24,581 nucleotides of DNA from an uncultured Myxococcales bacterium (GTDB lineage: Bacteria; Myxococcota_A; UBA9042; DTJE01). The notes beneath the pieces are model-generated. The model was not told the origin of the DNA and ran no database searches. It saw only the letters and a list, made by a program, of their open reading frames with translations. The stretch covers positions 1 through 24,581 of the forward strand of contig CALJUR010000016.1 of assembly GCA_937975765.1 (NCBI GenBank), written 5' to 3'. This document shows, one piece after another, positions 13,462 through 20,728 of this stretch. Every line of letters starts with the position of its first letter. Position 1 is the stretch's first letter. The translations under genes were made by a program, and so were the position numbers.

Positions 13462-14646
13462 CTACCCGAGAGCCCCGAAGACCCACCCTGCCAAGGACGA
13501 CAGCAGGATGACCAGGGTGACGTAGGCCACGGTCTTCCGGGTTCCCAGGACGCCGCGGATGACCAGCATCGAGGGGAGGGACAGCGCGGGACCGGCCAGC
13601 AGCAAGGTGAGGGCCGGCCCGTCGCCCATCCCCGATCCGATCAGGCCCTGGAGGATGGGCACCTCGGTCAGGGTGGCGAAGTACATGAACGCGCCCGCCA
13701 AGGCCGAGAAGAAGTTCGCAAAGAGCGAGTTCCCGCCCACCAGGGACGCGACCCACGACGACGGCACCAGGCCCTCGTGCCCGGGCCGGCCCAGCAGGAA
13801 CCCGGCCACCAGGACGCCGCCGAACAGCAGGGGCAGGATCTGCAGCGCGAACCCCTTCGTGGCGTCCAGCCACTCCCGGAGCTCGTCGCGGCGGAACCAC
13901 CGCCACAGCATCAGCGCCAGGCTGCCAAGGCTCGCGCCGGCCAGGATCCACTTCACGGAGTGGACCGCCGCGAAGAACCCGCCCTCCCCTTCCGGCGGTT
14001 TTCCCCAGTTCGCGAAGACCAGGACGCCGACCATCGATGCGAAGTACAGGGCGTCCTGCCACAGTGCCCTCGGGAGTTCGCCGGCCGGTGCGGCGCCGGT
14101 CCTGGCCGACGCCCGTGCGGCCTCCTCCTTGCGGAACAGTGCGTGCATGGCCAACCCGATGACGACCGCGAAGGCAATCGCCCCCACGGCTCGCGCCACG
14201 CCCAGTTCCAGGCCCAGGACCCGGGCGGTCAGGATGATGGCCAGCACGTTGATGGCAGGGCCGGAGTAGAGGAAGGCGGTCGCCGGACCCAGCCCGGCCC
14301 CCCGCACGTGGATCCCCGCGAACAGCGGCAGGACCGTGCACGAACAGACGGCCAGGATGGTCCCGGACACGGCCGCCACCGGGTAGGCGACCCACTTCGA
14401 GGCCGCGGCGCCCAGGTACTTCATCACCGCGGCCTGGCGCACGAACACGCTGATGCCGCCTGCAATGAAGAAGGCCGGCACGAGGCAGAGCAGTACGTGA
14501 TCGCGCGCGTACTCGTGCAGCATGGCCAGCGACTCGACGAGAGCCCCCTGAAGCCGCGTTCCCCCTGCGGGAAGCTGTTCCGCCGGAAGGACCCAGGCGA
14601 CCACGAACACGCCGACGACCAGGAGCCATTTCCAACGTTCCCGCAT
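13462..14646 (-). CDS. arsP: Permease ArsP (DUF318), organoarsenical efflux
   Basis: A 394-residue inner-membrane protein with about eight or more hydrophobic segments. The conserved AVCSCTVLPLFAGI (Cys101 and Cys103) and YSGPAINVLAIILTARVLG blocks define the ArsP/DUF318 family, which exports trivalent organoarsenicals such as methylarsenite and trivalent roxarsone. A second conserved block, GPALSLPSMLVIRG, lies near the C-terminus. The start at 14646 is chosen for GAGGA just upstream. An upstream ATG at 14700 would add a basic, non-membrane stretch. It is the last gene of the ars operon, 67 bases after the thioredoxin-like gene, which suits the ArsM and ArsF/ArsG-like products of the same operon. 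Confidence 0.88.
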   Translation of the reverse strand: MRERWKWLLVVGVFVVAWVLPAEQLPAGGTRLQGALVESLAMLHEYARDHVLLCLVPAFFIAGGISVFVRQAAVMKYLGAAASKWVAYPVAAVSGTILAVCSCTVLPLFAGIHVRGAGLGPATAFLYSGPAINVLAIILTARVLGLELGVARAVGAIAFAVVIGLAMHALFRKEEAARASARTGAAPAGELPRALWQDALYFASMVGVLVFANWGKPPEGEGGFFAAVHSVKWILAGASLGSLALMLWRWFRRDELREWLDATKGFALQILPLLFGGVLVAGFLLGRPGHEGLVPSSWVASLVGGNSLFANFFSALAGAFMYFATLTEVPILQGLIGSGMGDGPALTLLLAGPALSLPSMLVIRGVLGTRKTVAYVTLVILLSSLAGWVFGALG

Positions 14647-14713
14647 CGCTTTCCTCGCAGAAGCAGCCGCACGTACGCGCAGCGAATGTCCGCATCGCAT
14701 CCGGGGAAAGGCG

Positions 14714-14965
14714 TCAACCTGCCCGGGCCGCCGCAGACGTGATCCAGGCCACGATCTCGGCCGTGTCGGGCACCCGGCCGGAGCACTTGACCTCGCCGTC
14801 GACCACCAGGGCCGGCGTCATCATCACGTCGAACTGGACGATCCGCGCGATGTCCTCGACCTTCTCGACGTCGGCCGCGATCCCGGCCGCATCGAGGGCC
14901 TTCCGGGTCTCTTCGTACAGCTTCCTGCACTTGGGGCAACCCGTTCCCAGCACCTTGATGTCCAT
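14714..14965 (-). CDS. Small thioredoxin-like protein with CPKC (possible ArsE-type subunit)
   Basis: An 83-residue thioredoxin-fold protein. The active site TGCPKC (Cys10, Cys13) and the cis-proline loop MMTPALVVDGEV (Thr50-Pro51) are intact, with an extra Cys61. It belongs to the small 'redox-active disulfide protein 2' group often found in ars clusters. Its place beside ArsF- and ArsG-like genes fits an electron donor for arsenate or nitroaryl-arsenical reduction, and it may correspond to ArsE of arsEFG operons (inference). Confidence 0.85.
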   Translation of the reverse strand: MDIKVLGTGCPKCRKLYEETRKALDAAGIAADVEKVEDIARIVQFDVMMTPALVVDGEVKCSGRVPDTAEIVAWITSAAARAG

Positions 14966-14981
14966 GGCTTCCTCCGTTCCT

Positions 14982-15671
14982 TCAAGACAGCACGCCGAAC
15001 ACGTACACCAGCGTCAGGTAGAGTCCCACGACGATGAAGATGACGCCCGTGACGCGGCGGGCCCACTTCTCGAAGGTTTTGAGTCTGCGGAACGCCGTCC
15101 CGATGGACTTCGCGCCCAGGGCCACCACGACCGCCAGCGCCAGCACGGGCAGGCCGGTGCCGACGCCGTAGACCGCCGGCAGCAGCACGCCGGACTCGTT
15201 CGCGACGGCCAGGGGCACCAGGCTGCCGAAGAACAGGGCCGCCGAGATGGGGCAGAAGGACAGCGCGAACAGGATGCCCAGCAGGCCCGCGCCCCACAGG
15301 CCGCGCTGCCCCACGCGCTGCTGCAGGCGGGCCATCCACGCGACCCCCGAGGTGCCGAAGGACAGCAGTTCCAGCAGGAACATCCCGATGACGATCAGCA
15401 GGGGCCCGAGGACCTGGTTCAGGTACTTCTGCAGCACGTGCGACAGGACCGGCGCGTGCAGCAGGCTGGCGACCAGCAGCGCGCCCAGCGCCGCGTAGGC
15501 CAGCGCCCGCCCCAGCGTGTAGACCAGCCCACCCAGGAACACCTGGCGGGGGTTCTCCAGGCGCCGGCCGACGTAAGAGATGGCTGCGATGTTGGTGGCC
15601 AGCGGGCAGGGGCTGATGGACGTCAGGACGCCCAGCCAGAAGGCCGACAGGGAGGCGACCAGGACCTCCAT
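14982..15671 (-). CDS. CcdA/DsbD-like membrane protein, ArsG-type efflux permease
   Basis: A 229-residue protein with six or so membrane segments and the CcdA-type paired cysteine motifs SPCPLATN (near residue 20) and SFCPISAALFFG (near 140). In ars operons this subgroup is known as ArsG, reported to export aromatic aminoarsenicals. Its direct coupling to the ArsF-like gene (TGATG overlap at 15671) and the CPKC protein downstream supports the ArsEFG reading. A general disulfide-transfer role as in CcdA cannot be excluded. Confidence 0.8.
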   Translation of the reverse strand: MEVLVASLSAFWLGVLTSISPCPLATNIAAISYVGRRLENPRQVFLGGLVYTLGRALAYAALGALLVASLLHAPVLSHVLQKYLNQVLGPLLIVIGMFLLELLSFGTSGVAWMARLQQRVGQRGLWGAGLLGILFALSFCPISAALFFGSLVPLAVANESGVLLPAVYGVGTGLPVLALAVVVALGAKSIGTAFRRLKTFEKWARRVTGVIFIVVGLYLTLVYVFGVLS

Positions 15672-16168
15672 CACGGCGCCTCCAGCCAGGGCCGGACCTC
15701 GGACTGTACGTAGGCCAGGAAGGCCGGCCGGTCCGCGAAGAGGTCCCAGGTCTTCGACAGCGTCTTGTGGCGCACCGCCTGGCCGTCCCTGTGGTCCACC
15801 AGCACCAGGCTGCTGCCCGTCAGGTCGTAGTCGGTGACGAAGTGGTCGTTGCCGGGCTCGTCGGTGTTGACGTCCCGGAACTCCAGCCGGCCGGCCATCA
15901 GCGCCTCCGGAAAACCGGACTCGACGGCCTCCTGCGACAGGGCCTGGATGGTGCGGCAGGTGTTGCAGCGCTTCTGGCCGTGGAAGTAGTAGGCGACCAG
16001 GCGGCGCGGCGCGGGACTGTCGGGCGCGGCACCTTGCGCGACCGCGCCCGCGGGGGGCGTGGCATGCGGCGACGGCGAGACGCCGCCAGCGCCCCCTTCC
16101 TTGAACAGCAGGTACGCGACGCTGGCCAGCACGAAAGCCAGCAACGCGGCGGTCACGATCTTCTTCAC
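15671..16168 (-). CDS. ArsF-like membrane-anchored thioredoxin-fold protein
   Basis: A 165-residue protein with an N-terminal signal anchor (residues 4-22), an Ala/Pro linker and a thioredoxin-like domain starting LVAYYFHGQKRCNTCRTIQ (Cys68, Cys71), with FRDVNTDEP and LVLVDHRDGQ. This is the pattern annotated as the ArsF subunit of nitroaryl-arsenical reduction. It starts with GTG preceded by GGGAGG, overlapping the upstream gene's stop by GTGA. The domain is expected on the periplasmic side, where it could exchange electrons with the CcdA-like ArsG protein. Confidence 0.78.
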   Translation of the reverse strand: MKKIVTAALLAFVLASVAYLLFKEGGAGGVSPSPHATPPAGAVAQGAAPDSPAPRRLVAYYFHGQKRCNTCRTIQALSQEAVESGFPEALMAGRLEFRDVNTDEPGNDHFVTDYDLTGSSLVLVDHRDGQAVRHKTLSKTWDLFADRPAFLAYVQSEVRPWLEAP

Positions 16169-16638
16169 GCCTTGCCTCCCGGCGCCACGAACACGCGCCG
16201 CAAGCGCACCACCAGTTCGTCACGGACGCTGCGGAAGGCAGTCCGTCGCGCCTCGTCGTCACCATTCACCGCCGCCGGGTCGGGCAGGCCCCAGTGCAGG
16301 CGGTGCGCGCGGCCCAGCCAGGCCGGGCAGACCTCCTCGGCGCACAGCGTGATGATGGTGTCGACGCGGTCGGCCGGCACCTCCGGGATCCCCTTGCTGC
16401 GGTGCCCCGAGAGGTCGATGCCGATCTCGGCCAGCGCCTGCATCGCCAGGGGGTTCAGCCGGCCGGGGTTCGATCCCGCCGAGAAGACCTCCACGCCGGC
16501 AGGGGCCAGCGTGCGGGCGATGCCCTCGGCCATCTGGCTGCGGGCCGAGTTCGCCACGCACAGGAACAGGATGCCCCGGGGCGAGCGGGCGCGCAGCGCG
16601 TCGGCCTCGGCCCTCCAGTCGTTCCCGGTCGCGGTCAT
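16165..16638 (-). CDS. arsC: Arsenate reductase, low-molecular-weight phosphatase type
   Basis: A 157-residue protein with the phosphatase loop LCVANSARS (catalytic Cys27, Cys-x5-Arg), the redox pair LCAEEVCP (Cys99 and Cys104) and the WGLPDPA aspartate loop. All three cysteines of thioredoxin-coupled arsenate reductases are present, so it should reduce arsenate to arsenite. The CPKC protein of the same operon is a plausible electron donor. It starts one base after the arsM stop. It is longer than the usual ArsC at the N-terminus by about 20 residues. Confidence 0.88.
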   Translation of the reverse strand: MTATGNDWRAEADALRARSPRGILFLCVANSARSQMAEGIARTLAPAGVEVFSAGSNPGRLNPLAMQALAEIGIDLSGHRSKGIPEVPADRVDTIITLCAEEVCPAWLGRAHRLHWGLPDPAAVNGDDEARRTAFRSVRDELVVRLRRVFVAPGGKA

Positions 16639-16639
16639 C

Positions 16640-17557
16640 TCAAGCCTCCGTCTTCCGCGCCTGGAACTTCGCACTCCAGACCTTGCTGGCCACCTCGCCC
16701 GCGATGGCGTCCATGTCGAGGGAAGCCGACTCGCCGCAGCAGCAGGGCGAAGCCGCGGGCGCTGTCCCGCAACACCCGCCGGCCGTCGCGTCCGTCGGCA
16801 CCTCCGACGCAATGAATGCCTTCACCTGCCCGAGGTCGTATGGGTAGCGCTCTGCGACCCGCACGTCCTGGAGCCCGGCCCGGCGCAGGCCCGCGACGTA
16901 CTCATCTTCGGACACGGCCCCGGCCACGCAGGACGCGTACAGCGCCATGCTGCGGCGAACCCAGTCGGGGACGTCCTGCACGACGATGTCCGACACGCTC
17001 ATGCGGCCGCCCGGCTTCAGCACGCGGGCGATCTCGGCGAAGACCCGGTCCTTCTCGGGCGACAGGTTGATGACGCAGTTGCTTATGACCCAGTCCACGC
17101 TGCCGGACTCGACGGGCAGGTCCTCGATGATGCCCTTGCGGACCTCGACGTTGGCGAGGCCGGCCCGCGCGACGTTGGCCCGGGCTCGGGCGATCATCTC
17201 GTCGGTCATGTCCACGCCGAGGACCCGGCCGGTCGGACCCACCTTCCGGGCGGCGATCAGCAGGTCGATGCCGGCGCCGCTGCCCAGGTCCAGCACCACC
17301 TGGCCGGGCTGCACCTCGCTGAACGCCAGCGGGTTGCCGCAGCCGAAGCTGTTCTCGACGGCATCCGCGGGCAGGCCGGAAGTGTCATCGCAGTACGCCG
17401 CGAACTGCGCCGCGAAGCCCTTGGGGACCAGCGCCTCGCCCTCCGCGGGCGCGCTGCCGCAGCACGAGGACGCGGGACCGCAGCACCCGGTACCCGCCTT
17501 CACGGCCTTCGTGTAGAAATCGGACACGATCTTCCGGACGTCGTCGTTCCCGCTCAT
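16640..17557 (-). CDS. arsM: Arsenite S-adenosylmethionine methyltransferase
   Basis: A 305-residue ArsM. The SAM-binding motif LDLGSGAGID (89-98) and the three family cysteines Cys73 (SFGCGNP), Cys161 (SNCVINLS) and Cys200 (ASCVAGA) are present, so it should methylate As(III). Both ends carry extra cysteine clusters: CCG and CCG at 25-34, and CCG plus CCC at 262-274, which could bind As(III) or shuttle it to the active site. It overlaps acr3 by ATGA. Methylated products would be exported by ArsP in the same operon. Confidence 0.95.
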   Translation of the reverse strand: MSGNDDVRKIVSDFYTKAVKAGTGCCGPASSCCGSAPAEGEALVPKGFAAQFAAYCDDTSGLPADAVENSFGCGNPLAFSEVQPGQVVLDLGSGAGIDLLIAARKVGPTGRVLGVDMTDEMIARARANVARAGLANVEVRKGIIEDLPVESGSVDWVISNCVINLSPEKDRVFAEIARVLKPGGRMSVSDIVVQDVPDWVRRSMALYASCVAGAVSEDEYVAGLRRAGLQDVRVAERYPYDLGQVKAFIASEVPTDATAGGCCGTAPAASPCCCGESASLDMDAIAGEVASKVWSAKFQARKTEA

Positions 17558-18645
17558 CGCCCGCACCCTCCCAGGCCGGCATGGGCCGGCCCCGACGCGA
17601 ACCACTTCCGCTGGAACCACAGGGCCACGTTCACCAGGCCGATCAGCGCGGGCACCTCGACGAGCGGCCCGATGACCGCCGCGAAGGCCGCGCCGTGGTG
17701 GATGCCGAAGGTCGCCACCGCCACCGCGATGGCCAGCTCGAAGTTGTTGGACGCCGCCGTGAAGGACAGCGTGGTGGCCTGGCCGTAAGACGCGCCGACC
17801 TTCTTCGACATCCAGAAGGATGCCAGGAACATCACAACAAAGTAGACCAGCAGCGGCACGGCGATGCGGACGACGTCCAGCGGGAGTTGCACGATGGTCT
17901 CGCCCTTCATGCTGAACATCACGACGATGGTGAATAGCAGTGCGATCAAGGTAAGGGGGTTGATCCGCGGGATGAACTTCGCGTGATACCAGTCCTTGCC
18001 CTTCCACGCGATCAGGCCGAAGCGCGTGACGATGCCCGCGATGAAGGGGATGCCGAGGTAGATGAAGACGGACTTCGCGATCTGCCCGATGGTGATGTCC
18101 ACTTCGGCCCCCGGAAGGCCCAGCCAGCGTGGGACGACCGTGACGAGCACCCAGGCGTACACGCTGTAGAACAGCACCTGGAAGAGGCTGTTGAACGCCA
18201 CGAGGCCGGCGCAGTACTCGGTGTCGCCCTTGGCCAGGTCGTTCCAGACGATGACCATCGCGATGCAGCGGGCCAGGCCGATCAGGATCAGGCCGACCAT
18301 GTAGTCGGGCCGGTCCCGCAGGAACAGCACGGCCAGGGCGAACATCAGCAGGGGGCCGACGACCCAGTTCTGCACCAGCGACAGCAGCAGCACGCGCCAG
18401 TTCCGGAAGACCGGGCCCATCTCCTCGTACCGGACCTTCGCCAGGGGCGGATACATCATCAGGATCAGGCCGATGGCAATGGGGATGGACGTCGTGCCGA
18501 CGCTGAAGCGGTCCAGGAACGGCACGATGTCCGGGAACACGTAGAAGGACCCCACGCCGGCCGCCATGGCCAGGAAGATCCACAGCGTCAGGAACCGGTC
18601 CAGGAAGGACAGCCGGCCGACGACGCCCTTGGCATCGCTCATCAT
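17554..18645 (-). CDS. acr3: Arsenite efflux permease, ACR3 family
   Basis: A 363-residue membrane protein with about ten segments. LARCIAMVIVWNDLA holds the conserved transport Cys127, and EVPALIGLVNVAL (Glu320) is the second signature. It would expel As(III) produced by the arsenate reductase. Adjacent ATG codons at 18645 and 18642 are both possible. The first overlaps the arsR stop as ATGA and has GGAGGCGC directly upstream. Confidence 0.95.
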   Translation of the reverse strand: MMSDAKGVVGRLSFLDRFLTLWIFLAMAAGVGSFYVFPDIVPFLDRFSVGTTSIPIAIGLILMMYPPLAKVRYEEMGPVFRNWRVLLLSLVQNWVVGPLLMFALAVLFLRDRPDYMVGLILIGLARCIAMVIVWNDLAKGDTEYCAGLVAFNSLFQVLFYSVYAWVLVTVVPRWLGLPGAEVDITIGQIAKSVFIYLGIPFIAGIVTRFGLIAWKGKDWYHAKFIPRINPLTLIALLFTIVVMFSMKGETIVQLPLDVVRIAVPLLVYFVVMFLASFWMSKKVGASYGQATTLSFTAASNNFELAIAVAVATFGIHHGAAFAAVIGPLVEVPALIGLVNVALWFQRKWFASGPAHAGLGGCGR

Positions 18646-19025
18646 GCGCCTCCCGTGGCTGCCTTCGCGGCGGCGACCTGACAACCACGCGCCTCCCGCT
18701 TCGCGTCCTGCCATTCGTCCAGTCGATGCTCCAGATGGGCAAGATCCAGGTGGGCCAGGACGGGCTTCACGGCCTTCAGCACGGAGGCGGGGGCGGCCTC
18801 CGGGTCGGCCCGAACGCGGTAGTACACCCAGACGCCTTCGCGCCGGTCGCTGACAAGGCCCGCGTGCAGCAGGTAGCGCAGATGTCGCGAGGCCTTGGAC
18901 TGCCCGATATCGATGACCTGGACGAAGTCGCAGACGCACAACTCGCCGCGCCGCATCAGTAGGGCGAGCATCTGCAGCCGCGTCTCGTCCGACAGTGCCT
19001 TGAAGATGTCCGCCAGGTTTCTCAT
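18642..19025 (-). CDS. arsR: Arsenical-responsive repressor ArsR
   Basis: A 127-residue winged-helix repressor. The helix 3 region contains ELCVCDFV (Cys30 and Cys32, the As(III)-binding pair), and the recognition helix follows as SKASRHLRYLLHAGL. A third ligand may be Cys115 near the C-terminus. It is the first gene of the operon and probably represses it by binding the palindrome at 19055-19068, 30 bases upstream of its start codon. As(III) should release it. Confidence 0.94.
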   Translation of the reverse strand: MRNLADIFKALSDETRLQMLALLMRRGELCVCDFVQVIDIGQSKASRHLRYLLHAGLVSDRREGVWVYYRVRADPEAAPASVLKAVKPVLAHLDLAHLEHRLDEWQDAKREARGCQVAAAKAATGGA

Positions 19026-19054
19026 CCCCTCCTCCCCGGGCCTCGGCCCGAATC

Positions 19055-19068
19055 GATATGCTTATATC
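19055..19068. promoter_or_regulatory. Candidate ArsR operator (GATAT-N4-ATATC)
   Basis: GATATGCTTATATC is an inverted repeat with 5-base arms, lying 30 bases upstream of arsR in an AT-rich patch of a GC-rich region. Its form matches the ATAT-N4-ATAT type operators of the ArsR/SmtB family. Autoregulation of the whole operon is inferred. Confidence 0.65.
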
Positions 19069-19159
19069 CGCCTGGACGGTTGTTTGCAAGTCAGGGACGC
19101 TGGGAGTTCGATCTCGAACGACCTTCGCGAGAATCGTCGGGCCTTTGGAAGTGGCGTGC

Positions 19160-19620
19160 TACCGCACCACCCGCCCCATCCCCAGCGCGGTCCCGAGCGC
19201 CCCGCACGCCGGGCACCAGGGCCCGGTCCGCAGGGCGCGGGGCACCTCCCAAAGGTGCCCCAGCGACACCAGGATCTCGCGGTTCACCAGCAGGAGCCCC
19301 GACACCGGGTCCTGCTCCACGCCGGATCCCTGGCCGCGCAACTGGGCCACGTGCGAATGACCATAGACCTGCCATGATCCGTAGTGCGACTTCGGCCACA
19401 CGCGCATGGCGTAGTGGCAGGCGACGACGTGCTGGCCTTCGATCGCCCGCTCCCAGATATGCCCAGCGCGTGAGGCGGAAGCCAAAGGTCGTGCGACCCG
19501 CGCACGAAGACATGATGGCCCTGCTTCACGTTGGACACGATTACGACCTCCAGCCAAGCCCGGACTGCGATGGTACTCTGCGCGTCGGATCGCGTCGAAG
19601 GAGTGCATGCGCCCCGACGG
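19160..19620 (-). pseudogene. Frameshifted metallophosphoesterase remnant
   Basis: Two metallophosphoesterase fragments lie in different minus-strand frames. The first (about 19465-19560) reads GHHVFVRGSHDLW, the second (about 19335-19450) GQHVVACHYAMRVW and SHYGSWQVYGHSH. Together they give the family's NHD-like, H-Y and GHSH metal-binding motifs in the right order, but the frame changes near 19465 and no start or clear end remains. The Asn of the NHD motif reads Ser, consistent with decay. The sequence probably comes from an older phage or host gene. Confidence 0.65.
19239..19261. repeat. Perfect 9-bp hairpin
   Basis: GGGGCACCT and AGGTGCCCC are separated by five bases. It lies downstream of the metallophosphoesterase motifs and may be a terminator stem without a T-run, or may mark sequence decay. 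Confidence 0.4.
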
Positions 19621-19700
19621 CGTGGACGCCCATCGCGCCTCGGCCCGCGAGGCCCACCCGCGCTGCGTTCGCCGCCATGGCAGAACAGGAAGGAACGCAT

Positions 19701-19706
19701 TACAAT
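19701..19706 (+). promoter_or_regulatory. Candidate -10 element for the Cys-rich lipoprotein gene
   Basis: TACAAT matches five of six -10 positions, 55 bases upstream of the start codon at 19761. No good -35 is seen at 17-18 bases spacing. Confidence 0.3.
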
Positions 19707-19760
19707 ACCCCCCTGGCGTTCAGGAAACCTCGGGATGGTGGTCCTCGGGAGGAGACAGGG

Positions 19761-20510
19761 ATGAAGCACCCGATACTGGCCTGCGGATTCGTCCTGATCC
19801 TGGCCTCTGCCGGAACCGGATGCCCTGGCGAAGAGACTCCCCCCGAGTCGGGCATTGCGGACATTCTTCCGTTCGGCAGCGAGGACGTTGGGGGGGGGGA
19901 CCCTGGGTGCGTACCGGCCTGCGCCGGAAAGGTCTGCGGGGACGACGGCTGCGGCGGTTCGTGCGGGACCTGCACCGGGGACCGGGAAATCTGCGTCGAG
20001 GGGCAGTGCGCATGCCAGCCGACGTGCGAGGGCAAGGAATGCGGCGACGACGGCTGCGGGGGCGAGTGCGGTCCCTGCACGAACAGCGAGGCCGTCTGCC
20101 TGAACAACCTGTGCTGCACGCCCGATTGCGCGGGCAAGGTCTGCGGGAACAACGGCTGCGGGGGGAAGTGTGGCACGTGCAAAGAGAACGAAGGATGCTT
20201 CGACGGGGCCTGCTCGGAATGTCCCGAGGTGGACTGGGAGGCGGACCCCTGCTCTTCCGACGGCCTCTCGCTGCACGGTGGATTCACCAATGGCGATTCC
20301 GGCTGCATGGAAGTGAACTGGATGCCCTGTGCGTGGGACGGAGGGCCCGGCTCGACCTGCTACCATTGGACCACGCCCGACGGGGACACCGCGGGCGCCT
20401 GCTCGTGCGAAGGCAACTGGACTCCCTGCAACACCAGTTACATCCGGGGATGCTGCAGTCCGAACTCCACCTGCCAGGTGTTCAGCGAAACCAGCACGGG
20501 CTGCCTCTGA
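19761..20510 (+). CDS. Cys-rich repeat lipoprotein
   Basis: A 249-residue exported protein. The N-terminus is a lipoprotein-type signal ending at SAGTGC (lipid Cys21, a loose lipobox). Three repeats of the form C-x-GK-x-CG(D/N)(D/N)GCGG-x-CG-x-C occupy about residues 50-150, followed by a further Cys-rich domain. Such repeats are common in secreted proteins of Deltaproteobacteria and Myxococcota; function is unknown. A run of ten G (19890-19899) lies in codons 44-47 and could slip. GGGAGGAG precedes the ATG. The frame continues beyond the TGA at 20508 with strong coding-type codon use. Confidence 0.8.
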   Translation: MKHPILACGFVLILASAGTGCPGEETPPESGIADILPFGSEDVGGGDPGCVPACAGKVCGDDGCGGSCGTCTGDREICVEGQCACQPTCEGKECGDDGCGGECGPCTNSEAVCLNNLCCTPDCAGKVCGNNGCGGKCGTCKENEGCFDGACSECPEVDWEADPCSSDGLSLHGGFTNGDSGCMEVNWMPCAWDGGPGSTCYHWTTPDGDTAGACSCEGNWTPCNTSYIRGCCSPNSTCQVFSETSTGCL

Positions 20511-20657
20511 CCGCGTCCCCCGATCGCCTGCTCCAACCTGGCCTGGCGAAGCGAGTCCCCGGGTCGGTTCTGGATGTGCAACGGCATCGGGATGGGGTTC
20601 ACCGCCCTGCTGCTGGTCGCCACCGGCGCCTCGCTGGCACGCCGCCCGGGCGGATGA
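20511..20657 (+). other. Post-stop in-frame extension with coding-like composition
   Basis: Immediately after the lipoprotein's TGA the same frame stays open for 48 codons, 43 of which end in G or C. The product would end in a hydrophobic stretch (GMGFTALLLVATGASLA) followed by RR, like C-terminal sorting or anchor signals. This may be a truncated ancestral tail or a separate short gene from ATG 20575 without a clear ribosome-binding site. Confidence 0.35.
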
Positions 20658-20672
20658 CCCTTCGGACCGACG

Positions 20673-20701
20673 TTGCATTGCGCCGGTTCCGGTGATATTC
20701 G
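20673..20701 (+). promoter_or_regulatory. Weak promoter candidate before the SH3-repeat gene
   Basis: TTGCAT (20673-20678), 17 bases, then TATTCG (20696-20701). Both hexamers are imperfect. Confidence 0.25.
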
Positions 20702-20728
20702 AGGATCCAACTCGCTGCAGCGAACAGG

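Noticed and set aside
15767..17788. A 673-codon plus-strand frame across arsF-arsM-acr3
   Set aside because: Antisense shadow of clearly identified ars genes.
20508..20510. TGA as a selenocysteine codon
   Set aside because: No selenocysteine insertion hairpin was recognised and the protein is not a known selenoprotein type.
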